Assembly: GCA_022818135.1 (NCBI GenBank)
Contig: JAFMSR010000019.1
Span: 35,641,639 to 35,705,638 of the forward strand
DNA from: Saxidomus purpurata
Taxonomy: Eukaryota; Mollusca; Bivalvia; Venerida; Veneridae
DNA: 64,000 bases
Reading direction: 5' to 3'
How positions within the stretch are numbered: position 1 is the stretch's first letter; every line of letters begins with the position of its first letter. Shown piece after piece: positions 54,361 through 64,000 of this stretch. The notes beneath the pieces are model-generated. The model did not search any database and was not told the DNA's origin. It worked only from the letters and a program-made list of their open reading frames with translations. Both the position numbers and the translations under genes were made by a program.

Positions 54361-55869
54361 TTTCTCTTGGTTACTTTAGACAAATTATTTTCGACCAAAA
54401 AGTGTAAAGGCTAAAAAAAAATATGTGTGGTTCAGGTAACATTGGTCAAAGAAATAGGGTAGGTAGGTCGGGTTTTTTTTCAGACGCAAGTTGTTACAGA
54501 CGTACAGTACAGGCCTGGATGATTATGCAAAAAACGCAAACTCCACACTTCGCGGGAGTAACTCGGAGACAAATAACGTGACTTCGAGTGAGCTTGGGAG
54601 TGCATGAAGTGACTTCGGCGTACGGAGAAATATCGCGTCACTTGGCGGGAGTAAAATCGCATCACTTCGCGTGATTTTACAGGTAAATGAACGGGTTTAC
54701 GGGACATAAAAATCAAATTTATTATAGCCGGTAGAAATGTGTCTACACGTGAAATGTTTTTGAGTTGTATGCATGTAACATTCAAAAATATTTGCCGACC
54801 GACGTACATTTGTATAGCGTGTTCAATATATTTTATCAACAACAATAAAACTTACTCATAACATTATCTATTCCAAACTATTATTTCTGTAATCCAAAAT
54901 TATCCGACTATTGTCTAGAATTACTTTTTTATGTCTCAAACTGTCAAATATCTTGATCTGTTTGATGCCACGTGCTTCACTAAGATCAAACAAACTCACA
55001 TGTACAATGTGCGTCGGCGTTTGTTCTTTGATCTCGTGACACCTGCGGCTTTATCTTTATGAATAAAAGAGGTTGCAGTAAAAATAAATATTTCGGCAAA
55101 AGTTATTCATTAAAATAAATAGCAGAAAATTGTTACTGGAAAAGCGTTGGCTTTGACAGTTGATGAAACAATTAATGACAAAAAAACGGACACGCTGGAA
55201 CGCCACGATTTTTCTTTAAAACAGAACGTTTTGATTTAAATACAGAAGAATTGGAAATGTTAATTGATAAATATACTTTTTGCATTCACAACTCAGTCAG
55301 CGGTGTCACACAGCTTGGATTTGCCAACAATTTCATAATTGACTGGATTAGTACGACAGGCCATATTCTACCTATCGCGAGTGACAATGCTAAGTTTTTA
55401 ACGGAAATAAATATTTTAAATCAACATAAAGGTGATAAATATTTTAGGTTCTGACAAAGAAATAACTCAATACTTTTTGAAACAATAAAAAAAACAACAA
55501 CATAACGCCGTGATAGTATACAGTAGCGGCGATTCTCAACGAAAAACGTCGACGGCGATGTCTGATTCGATCTTTGTGATTCAATGGATCTAAAATCAAC
55601 AGGTTGCTTTTACAGGTGTGTTTCACCAATATTTTAATTAATAAATACTTCACGCGAAGTCACTCCAAAATACTCGGAGAAACGCTGTTGTGAAATTAGC
55701 GTTAGGTTAAATAACACTAAATTTTATTTTCTTTCGGAGACAGAAGCAACGGGCGGCGGAAAAAATAAAAATAAAGTTAAGAATTCGAATCTTTTTCTTA
55801 TTTGGGTTTTGCAATATTTAGGTACGGCGCTCCCGTAAAACAAAAAATAAAAAAACTCTGGCCTAGAGG

Positions 55870-56300
55870 CCACAATTTCTACCCCTTCTTCATGAAATTT
55901 GGTCAGAATGTTTGTCTATAAGATCAAGGTTAAGTTTGAAATCAGTGCACATTGGGTAAAAGCTAGGACACCAAGTAAAATTGTATTAAAACCTTGTTAG
56001 CACTCTTTAGGCTATATTTAATACCCAAACATATTGAAACTTGGTCAGAATATTTAGACTCAGTGATTTCTAGGTCAAAGTTCTAATGTGGGTCACCTGG
56101 GGTAAAAATTAGGTCACATGGTTCTAGATGCCACATTTATTAATCAGTCATTATATAGGAGAGATCATGTTTGTAAACAGAAACCAATAAACTCGCGCAT
56201 GCGCAGAAGGCTGGTGGGCAAAAAACAAAGAAAACAATATGGATGACCTGTTACAATTATCAATGAAGAGAATAGATCCTTTATTGGACGACATTGACCT
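55870..56300. other. No gene seen
   Basis: Contains a 'CTTGGTCAGAATATTTAG'-type dispersed repeat piece at about 55860-56150 and then unique-looking sequence. No coding evidence. Confidence 0.4.
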
Positions 56301-56309
56301 GTCAGATTA

Positions 56310-56400
56310 TAGATCCTAAAGGAGTTATTGCAACAAGATATTTCAAAGTATTGTGATCTTTGTAATTGTACCAAGTTGCAGCAGATGTAATTCGGACATC
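56310..56400 (-). pseudogene. Fragment of a DDE_4 transposase
   Basis: Minus-strand reading [19 protein letters not shown] matches the same catalytic block at about 57940-58000. It lies between the P-type relic and unrelated DNA, so it is a separate piece or part of a nested insertion. Confidence 0.7.
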
Positions 56401-56439
56401 AGTCTGAATTGTTTTCCATGACTGATTATTCATTGTATG

Positions 56440-57190
56440 AGTTATCTCCATTTTGTAACTTTCGTGTCTGTACACAAGTCTGTGCACTCACTTATAGAGT
56501 TGACTGTTATATTAATACCTGCAACTGTCTGATGACCGAGCATCATTGATGAACGCTGTTCTTTTGTAAAATTTCCAGGTCTGTTACACACCTCTGTCTC
56601 CCACTCATTTAGATAACTGATTAAATCTTCAGTCAAGAATGCAAGTCTAGCATCGTCCTCAGTGTTGTATGGAGCTAATTTTCATTCCATTTGTTGCGCC
56701 CTTCAAACAAACTACGCACATTTAAGCAATCAAACAATTTATTAAAAATGCACCCAAGTTTTGCAGTTTCAGATGCATCTTGACCATACAAATCTTCTAA
56801 ACAATTTGCCACTGAATCACTGTGCTGCCAGGTTTACTTTCATGTAATTAAAAGAAACAAGATCAATATGCTTGCGAGCCAGTTTGGGACACGGGTTGTA
56901 CAGATTTAATTCACAGTGTTCCTTAAACAGTCTTACTATATGAAACCATGATATATCCATTCCATTCTTCTATAAATTTCTAGTCCTTTTGTGTGAGTAT
57001 GAATTACTTAAGTTATTTCTTAAAGTTTTTAACAAATGAGGAACATCTGAGATCAAGTAAATATTCTGGTTCATATCATTAAATGGATTTTCTTTCTTAA
57101 ACACAGCAGATTAATTTCCTACCATATGAAGCCAAAAAAAATGACGATTTGGGGAAGCGTCAATCACAAGTAAAAAACAGCACATGTAAC
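56440..57190 (-). pseudogene. P-element-type transposase remnant
   Basis: On the minus strand consecutive blocks read VIDASPNRHFFWLHM, IYLISDVPHLLKTLRNNLSN, KLARKHIDLVSFNYMKVNLA, NKLFDCLNVRSLFEGRNK and FLTEDLISYLNEWETEV, ending near MMLGHQTVAGINITVNS. These are in the order found in P-element and THAP9 transposases (catalytic core to C-terminal region). Several frameshifts and stops separate the blocks, so it cannot encode a working enzyme. No THAP domain clearly belonging to it is present. Confidence 0.82.
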
Positions 57191-57539
57191 TTATAAGAAA
57201 TCCGCCGTTATGCTTTTGGTAGCATAGTTATTCAAGGGATTTTGGACTATGTATTTTGGAATTTTATTTGTCAAGTAAAACAGAAAATCAATCTCATGAA
57301 AATTCATTCTTTTATTACTTGTTAACTTAATTGTTGATAGAACAATGGATATTCTATTTCTAAGCATATGTATCTTCTCATCTATGAAAGAATACAATCT
57401 GTCAGAAGCATTAAAACTGTTGTATTAATCATGTACTTATGTTCAAATGTTTATAATACATTGTACTATTATTGGCAAAGTGTATTAATAATGTATTTAA
57501 TTGGTTACACATTATGGTTTTTCGATAATGTTCATTAAA

Positions 57540-59590
57540 ATTTTGACCAGCTTTGGCTGCAAATTACAATAGCTGAACAGATAGTCAGAATGCTGTCACA
57601 ATACGGTACCAGGCTCAAGTTCTTTTGAGTACTGAGAATATGAAATGTCTTCAGTCTTCCAATTGCCTGTTCCACATGAATTCTGACCCGTGACATACTC
57701 CTACTTTTTTGCACTTGTTGCTGAGTCAGCTGAGTTTGGCCTTAGGTGAAAGCAGGAATAGACAAAAAACAGTTCCTAGCTGTGATTTCTTCGCTAATTA
57801 AAAAAAAAACTCTTATTAGCCAATACAAGGTCACCATTTTCTAATAAGTCCAAGAAGCCACTCCTGATTGTTACAACTTTGTCCAAAGTGCTCCCACCAA
57901 AGGCATTTGAGATGAAAGAAATAGATCTATAGATCGTAAGGAGTTATTGCAACAAGATATTTCAAAGTATTGTAATGCTTGTAATTGGACCAAGTTGCAG
58001 CACGTGCAGTCAAGTTTCCCGGCCTTTCAACAAATATTTCAGTACAATCAAATATTGTTCTCGTGTTCTAATAACCTTGGGCAGGGATCTCAATACATCT
58101 TCCTTCTCAGGCCAGTGAATCAAGAATTTCAAGTTGTCCGCAATTATAGGAATGCAACACGCTTGACACAGTAGATTCTGATATCCTAAATCTGGTGGCA
58201 AGGTCAAAGTTTTGAAGGTTCAGTTTAAGTTTCATCAAGACCAACAGAATGGCATCTTTAAATATTTTAGCTGAGAAATCTGGCAAACTGTACTGCAGTA
58301 TGGATGTTAGCCATAGAAATGTTGCAAAGTTTGGCACACCAGTAAAGAAACTTGTTTTTCGTTCGAGATCACTATCTCGTAAAGAACTCATTCCAAATCT
58401 AGTGTCTAAGTTCTGTCTTGAATGTGCATTTTTCCTGCTGAAGACGGCTCAGTTTCTGTAGCATATTTCTCTGCTCCAAGCAAGATAGAAGAGATAGCTC
58501 TTACATTTCAGGTTGCTCACATTGTTAGTGTATTGTTGCTGTTTGAAACTACCACAATGTTTGCCATCTGAGTTCTAGTTCGACAGAAATCAACTTGTTT
58601 GCATGGTTGTATGAAGATATTGACCTGTGAGGTCAGCATTCAAAGTTTTTTTAAGCGATATGTGCCTGTCTTATTGATTTTCATTCTGACATTTCCTTCC
58701 TGAAAACTTAAGAGTAATGGAATATTCTTAAGTTACTGTAACCAACTGTGAATGTATACCAATGTGCTTTCGTGTGCGTATAACGTAGTGCATCCGATTG
58801 TAAAAATGTTTTTGAAAAGGATGCTCCCACTTCAGTTATATATTATATAAGACTGATTTGAACAAATCACATGCAATATAAAAATATATATCGATCCTTA
58901 AGTTGTAACACATAAATAAAGTAAATAAGAGGGCCATTCGAGAAGTGTTACAATATGTGATATGACATCTCTGCAATTCAATAGAAGTGTTTTGAAGTGT
59001 CATACCTAACCATCTCTGCACTAAGGCTGCTATCATGTTGTGCAGTAGCTCAAATACACTTCTGTACTTAAAGTCCTTTGAAAACATTTACATTCTCATC
59101 ACTGTCTAAAACATTGTCGACATACTTTTTGTTTTTCATTCTGCTGAGTTCTGCCCTAAGTCTGATATTGTCTGCCTTGCTTTCCTTTAGTTCTTTGGTA
59201 AGGGTACCGTGGCGTTGCAGAATGCACATAAATACACATTTAAAAGTCCATAACCAAGGAATTGGTGATGGCCTAAGAATTTCAAATGGCGGATCATCAT
59301 AGATGGGCATAACTATAAATGCTGGCGTCTAGACAATTTCTCTTATGAATGGTTGTTTTTCATTTCATACATTTAATCCTGTCCTTGAAACCACTAGAGC
59401 CTAAGTTCTCTGTAGACAGAGGTTTATCCATAGTGGGCCACCCATCAAGGAAATGATGACTGCATATATGCGAGTCTTTTGGCGGTGACCACATTTTCTT
59501 GCCAGCACTTATCCGATTTACAAGCTGCTTCCAAATAGTTCGGCTGGTTGCCTTCTTGCGTAGAGTTGGGAAAGCATGGAGACTTCATAA
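57540..59590 (-). pseudogene. THAP + coiled-coil + HTH + DDE_4 transposase (PIF/Harbinger, ISL2EU-like), degenerate
   Basis: Minus-strand order: a THAP-domain C-terminal half at about 59575-59390 (TIWKQLVNR, then ICSHHFLDGWPT and LG); a charged coiled coil at 59310-59068 (KELKESKADNIRLRAELSRM); an HTH block at 58391-58107 (FFTGVPNFATFLWL, ILLVLMKLKLNLQ, FRISESTVSSVLH); then FLIHWPEKEDVLRSLPK. The DDE core follows with [46 protein letters not shown] and the C-terminal VRIHVEQAIGRLK near 57680. These match THAP/HTH_Tnp_4/DDE_Tnp_4 transposases. There is a stop near 57745 and frameshifts near 57930 and 58130. It is a dead, full-length-scale relic. Confidence 0.82.
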
Positions 59591-59594
59591 ATAA

Positions 59595-60585
59595 TTACAT
59601 CTATATAAGAAAACTACGACATTATATCTAACAGTGGCAGGTTTTAGCACTAACCTTGCTATTCCGACACTATAGCTTTAATAGTGTATTCTAGATTTTT
59701 TTATAACATATTAGTGATAATTCTACTGATTTAACATAATCTTTAATATAACCAAATACAGCCTTAAATGTCAATACAAATCAGCAAGATGGGTCCAGTA
59801 TTGAACTGAATACTGTTTAAAGTGAAATAAAATTCCCCACCAACCGCTGAAGTAATATACTTGGAAGCAAACCAATCAGATCAGTTATATTTACTTGTAG
59901 TTAATACTTATATATTGGAGTCTTTAAATTACATAGACCTCCACAAACGGTCACAATTTTCATCAATGTGATCAATCATTGTCACTGGTAACTAACTCAG
60001 TAGGCCTTGAAAATGAACACAAAATAACTATACTCAACCAAAATGAAAACTTTACTTTTATTGTACAAATATTTAACACAATATTAAATTAATGTATTTC
60101 ACTCTGACTCTATAAAACATGTCAAATAACAAAGGCGATAATAAGCCTAAAAGTTGAAGTCATTTATCATGCATGAAAGGGAGATAACTCATCTAATGAA
60201 AACAGACAGTTTATGAAAAACGAAATTGGTTGTCAAGACAAAATATTCTTTTTGCTGTCAGTTGAGAGAAACTAATGTCAAGACTAGAAAACAGAACAAT
60301 GTTTTATGAAAACACAATGCAGAAGTGAGAGTTTAGACTCCAAAGATTCAAATTCTTAAATTACCTCCCTTTGAATTGAATATGTAGGTGAATTTATGAC
60401 GTTAAATCTGAAAGCTACTGTGATGATTTTTTTTTTTTTTTATAAACTCACTCCCCAACAGATAAGTTTTGACATTCTTACATGTGATTGAATTCCACCT
60501 TCTGCAATGTGAGGTATTGGTGTTTCTTTCTCATGCATAATAAATCCCATTATAATCATGGAAAGTTTTCATGTTGGGTCAGTAT
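59595..60585. other. No gene seen
   Basis: AT-rich spacer with a poly-T tract near 60427-60442. No motif or frame supports a gene. Confidence 0.4.
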
Positions 60586-60714
60586 ATTAGGAGCACATGC
60601 AACAAGAAGTTTTAAAGTATTGTGATGTTTATAACGTGCCACCAGTCTGCCAGTCTAGTTTTAAGTCCCATGGTGTTCGTTCTTAACGAAGAGGCTCTTT
60701 TTGGGTCAAAGCCA

Positions 60715-60885
60715 CAGCGATTTAGAAAACTTACAAAAGTGCATTCAGTTATTAACTGTAAGGAACTATTTATTGACACTCCGAAAGATCTTTATTTACA
60801 AAGTGCTACATGGAGCGATTATAAACATCACAATACTTCAAAACGTCTTGTTGCATGTGCTCCTAATAGTTGTGTTGTATTCATT
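60715..60885 (+). pseudogene. Fragment of a DDE_4 transposase, plus strand
   Basis: Reads TWSDYKHHNTSKRLVACAP, preceded by IDTPKDLYLQSA. This is the block after the second part of the DDE_4 domain, on the opposite strand to the relic at 57540-59590. A partial inverted copy lies at 60590-60635. Confidence 0.7.
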
Positions 60886-60944
60886 TTCAAGGCCTACTTG
60901 AGGTGAGTCAGTGACAAGGCTTTAACATTGGACTGTGGGTATCT

Positions 60945-61110
60945 TGATAGTGTGAGTTTAAAAGTAATGGGATAATATATGCATGGTAATTCTGTCATGC
61001 ATTCAAATGATTTTAAAATTACATGGCACAATTTTTGAGCACATGGAGTGCACAGACTGTGAGACACTTATTTCTTGGGCATTTGTTACTTGTGAGGGAC
61101 AGCTCTTGTA
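60945..61110 (+). repeat. Dispersed repeat ending GAGGGACAGCTCTTGT (3' fragment)
   Basis: Matches the last third of 53930-54360. Confidence 0.55.
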
Positions 61111-61312
61111 AGCCCTGTGGTGGTTTGTCCATAAAGTGTTCTTTGATTAAGGTCTACAGGCTACAATAGTCATTTGACTTTCATGGAATTTGCTGATAAG
61201 GACCTCTGCAACATGTAGATGATCTCTTTAGGTCTTTATGTTTTTAGGTCAGTCTATCAAAGGTTACAGTGACTTCGATAGCGTTTCCTGCATGACACTT
61301 GACAGGTCATAA

Positions 61313-62632
61313 TTATACCCCCAAAACAAAGTTTAGGGGGGTATATAGGAGTCACCCGGTGGTTGGTCGGTCGGGCGGTCTGTTGCATTTTCCTTGTCCG
61401 GAGCATAACTTGAAAATTACTAGTTGGAATTCAATATTACTTCATACAATGGTCAAACACATTGAGAGGAAGTGCAGTGCACAAGAACCATAACTCCATC
61501 TTGACTAATTACAGAGTTATTGCCCATTGTTACTTTTCCTTGTCCGGAGCGTAAGTTAAAAACTACTGGTTGGAATTCAATACAACCTCATACAATGGTC
61601 AAGCACATTGAGAGGAAGTGCAGTGCACAAGAACCATAACCCCATCTTGACTTATTACAGAGTTATTGCCCTTTGTTACTTTCCCTTGTCCGGAGCATAA
61701 CTTGAAAACTACTAGTTGGAATTCAATACAATTTCATACAATGATCAAGCACAATTAGAGGAAATGCAGTGTACAATAACCATAACTCTATCCTGAGTAT
61801 TTACTGAGTTATTGCCCTTTGTTTCTTTTCCTTGTCCGGAGCATAACTTGAAAACTACTAGTTGGAATTCAATACAATTTCATACAATGATCAAGCACAA
61901 TCAGAGGAAGTGCAGTGTACAAGAACCATAACTCTATCTTGAGTATTTACTGAGTTATTGCCCTTTGTTACTTTTCCTTGTCCGGAGCATAACTTGAAAA
62001 CTACTAGTTGGAATTCAATACAACCTCATACAATGGTCAAGTACATTGAGAGGAAGTGCAGTGCACAGGAACCATAACTCTATCTTGACTTATTACAGAG
62101 TTATTGCCCTTTGTTACTTTTCCTTGTCCAGAGCATAATTCGTAAACTACTAGTTGGAATTCAATACAACTTCATACAATGGTCAAGCACAATGAGAGGA
62201 AGTGCAGTGCACAAGAACCATAACTCCATCTTGACTAATTACAGAGTTATTGCCCTTTGTTCCTTTTCCTTGTCCGGAGCATTATTCGAAAACTACTGGA
62301 TGGAATTCAATACAACTTCGTACAATGGTCAAGCACAATGAGAGGAAGTGCAGTGCAAAAGAACAGTAACTCTATCTTTACTCATTACAGAGTTATTGCC
62401 CTTTGTTACTTTTACTTGTCCGGAGCATAATTTGAAAACTATTGGTTGGAATTTAATACAACTTCATACAATGGTCAAGTACATTGAGAGAAAGTGCAGT
62501 ATACAAGAACCATGACTCTATCTTGACAAATTACAGAGTTATTGCCAAGAACAATATCTCTCTTTAGTTTGTTTGCAAGGTATTCTGTTACTATGAACTT
62601 CCTCAGTTTATAAAGCAGTCTTTTGGGGGTAT
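61313..62632 (+). mobile_element. Element with TATACCCCCAAAA ends and eight 146-bp tandem units
   Basis: The left end TATACCCCCAAAAC and right end TTTTGGGGGTA are inverted. Between them CTTGTCCGGAGCATAA-type units start at about 61393, 61539, 61685, 61831, 61977, 62122, 62269 and 62415, spaced 145-147 bases apart. Each unit ends with TACAGAGTTATTGCCCTTTG. There is no coding sequence. Confidence 0.8.
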
Positions 62633-62639
62633 TAATCAC

Positions 62640-63115
62640 ATTTAGTGATAGCTCTAGTTTCATTCAACTTTAACCAAACTTGCTCAGAAGGTTCCCTGCA
62701 ACATTTTGATGTTTTATATTATTTTTGGGTCAGTGGGTCAATGGTCATAGTGACCCAAACTTTGAAAATCTTTTCCTGTCAATAGCTTGAGACTTGTGTG
62801 ACCAACAGACTGGAACTTCATAAGATAGATGGTCTTACTGAGTACAGGATCTCTGCGCTTTTGGGGCAGTTGGTCAAAGGTCAGGGTCAGTGACCTGAAA
62901 AAGTTTTCCAATAGATATCTTGAGATTGACATCACCTACAGTCTTTAAACTGAATAAGATTGTTGGTCTTACTGAGTAAATGAGCCGTGATGTTTTTGGA
63001 GCCAGTGGGTCAGGGTCACTATCCATATGACCTGTGTCAGTTTAGCAGTTCTTGTGCAGAAAGGCAAGTTAATAAAATGCTGTTCAAAGTAAATGTTTCA
63101 CCAGGAAAATACAAA
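62640..63115. repeat. Dispersed repeat with 'GGTCAGTGGGTCA' blocks
   Basis: About three degenerate units contain TTGAGATTGACA/TTGAGACTTGTG, 'TTGGTCTTACTGAGTA' and 'GGTCAAAGGTCAGGGTCA' blocks, a clam-type repeat class by memory. Open frames here are incidental. Confidence 0.45.
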
Positions 63116-63121
63116 TCCCAC

Positions 63122-63363
63122 TTAATGTCTGTTTGGGTCTGGGTATTTTCGCCTCACTGCCCAAGTGACACATGAGGGAATCACTCTTCTGTCCTTGTAT
63201 GTCAACTTCCCATACTCATGTAGAACCCACATGTGGTACGCTGCATGCCTCTTTGACTTCCGTAAGTCTTCTTCAGATCTGGCAAACCTTGCAAATATGT
63301 CATTTCTGTATAGCTGATTTATTTGAATTGCCAGTGGTTCTAATATCACCAAATCCATTTCCT
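63122..63363 (-). CDS. Terminal exon with a P2X7-C-like domain
   Basis: On the minus strand a TTTTAATTTTCAG acceptor precedes GAAATGG at 63363, and the frame runs to TAA at 63122-63124. Residues include LVILEPLAIQ, RHAAYHMWVLHEYGKL and RRVIPSCVTWAVRRKYPDP, the pattern of the P2RX7 intracellular C-terminal domain found on P2X7 receptors and, in invertebrates, on many stand-alone multi-copy proteins. No ion-channel part is visible in the window. Upstream exons would lie to the right of 63363. It may be a real gene's last exon or transposon-associated; the surroundings favour the latter. Confidence 0.6.
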
Positions 63364-63369
63364 GAAAAT

Positions 63370-64000
63370 TAAAAGTTTCTTCCTTGCAACAATGGCAAAC
63401 ACAAGTAAAACAAGAAGTATTACTGGAAGTTGATTCATACCCCCACCAGGGTGTTTTGAGTCAATAATACAGGTAACGATAAATAAATATAAATATCATA
63501 GACATTTTGCTAATTTAGCAACATTTTCAAGCCGAGAAAAATGGTCTGAGGTCCTGTCTTGGTGTATAGAACAAACCCCTTCAAGGACATTTAAAAATGG
63601 GTAAAAAAACTACGGGTTATACACACACAATAACGGTAGATGAATAATAATAATAACAAGAATAAAAACATGATAATTTCTACATCATAAAAATGTCTAC
63701 TTCAGCTGCAAAATATTTAGTCAATTTTTCATTTTTTTGTTTTCCATTTCTTAGCACGAATTGAAAGCTTTTCCTGCATCACTTGTTTTGTCGCCTTTGC
63801 TGCTTCTATTTGAACATGACTCTCAAAAATTTTCCTAGCATTCATGTCTTACATGCTTTTAAGGCTTTCACTCAATCTTTTTTTTTTTCTTCAATCTCCT
63901 TGTCTTCTATTTTTGTCGTTTTTTTTGCACTTTTTTGTATCTTTCGGCAGCCATTTGCATGTTAACACAGACATGTTTGTCCACTTACCTATTTGAATCA
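63370..64000. other. No gene certain; lysine-rich minus-strand frame
   Basis: On the minus strand between about 63960 and 63740 a stop-interrupted frame is rich in K, R and E (for example ERYKKVQKKRQK and ARKIFESHVQIEAAKATKQV). It may be a decayed coding segment upstream of the P2X7-C-like exon, but low-complexity T-rich DNA on the other strand explains much of it. Confidence 0.3.

Larger units (their letters stand above)
53293..55868. mobile_element. 2.6-kb element bounded by inverted repeats
   Basis: The left end reads GGCCAGAGTTTTTTTATTTT then CGTTTACGGGA. The right end, read in reverse complement, gives GGCCAGAGTTTTTTTATTTT then TGTTTTACGGGA. Short AAATAAGAAAAAGAT blocks are also mirrored inside. 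The interior includes SINE heads and the 53930-54360 repeat, plus GTCACTTCGCG-rich sequence at 54540-54690 and 55650-55690. No transposase is seen. Confidence 0.6.

Noticed and set aside
54480..54845. 121-codon minus-strand frame
   Set aside because: Composed of GTCACTTCGCG-type repeat DNA with no recognisable domain.
61393..62560. CRISPR-like array
   Set aside because: Units are contiguous 146-bp tandem repeats with no unique spacers, in animal DNA.
1..64000. Endogenous viral or LTR/LINE coding remnants
   Set aside because: I looked for reverse transcriptase, integrase and capsid-like blocks on both strands and saw none I could support.

Overview
This is eukaryotic, AT-rich, repeat-dense DNA, most likely from a bivalve mollusc (inference). 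The signs are long intergenic stretches, genes split by GT-AG introns, dispersed repeats of types I recognise from clam genomes (openings reading 'caagagggcc' and 'caagagctgtcc', and arrays of GTCCGTCTGT-like blocks), many small inverted-repeat transposons, and a TTAGGG-type telomere-like stretch. One 500-base run of N (47341-47840) is an assembly gap.

Left part (1-44954). The main gene content is a three-copy family of one spliced + strand gene that appears in no single open reading frame. I rebuilt it from six coding exons with matching GT-AG sites and phases 0-2-1-1-1. It encodes a secreted protein of about 241 residues with an N-terminal signal peptide, nine mature cysteines, NxT glycosylation sequons and a C-terminal hydrophobic tail typical of GPI anchoring. 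I recognise no known family. Copy 1 (552-5487) is broken by a stop and a 2-base insertion in exon 4. Copies 2 (13532-18593) and 3 (31164-37850) are intact. Copies 2 and 3 lie in two halves of a head-to-tail duplication of about 20 kb (5917-26035 and 26036-44954). The halves are nearly identical near the APC end but clearly diverged inside the gene.

Middle (41700-47340, - strand). This holds the 3' end of the APC (adenomatous polyposis coli) homologue: the basic, EB1-binding (SxIP) and C-terminal PDZ-ligand regions in one uninterrupted 976-codon frame that runs into the gap. The duplication breakpoint falls inside this exon, so the first unit carries an orphan 180-codon copy of the APC C-terminus (25492-26035). 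The APC gene and the GPI-type genes point tail to tail.

Right part (47841-64000). I see no certain host gene. It is a graveyard of DNA transposons: a broken Merlin/ISXO2-type transposase (about 50127-51200), a broken P-element-type transposase (56440-57190), a broken THAP + HTH + DDE_4 transposase of PIF/Harbinger (ISL2EU-like) type (57540-59590) with further fragments, a P2X7-C-like terminal exon (63122-63363), tRNA-derived SINEs, and an element with eight 146-bp tandem units (61313-62632).

The paralogous copies supply 'empty sites' that date several insertions: two TTAA-target MITEs, a 1.2-kb foldback element and a SINE. All identity statements were made by eye; no alignment or database search was run.
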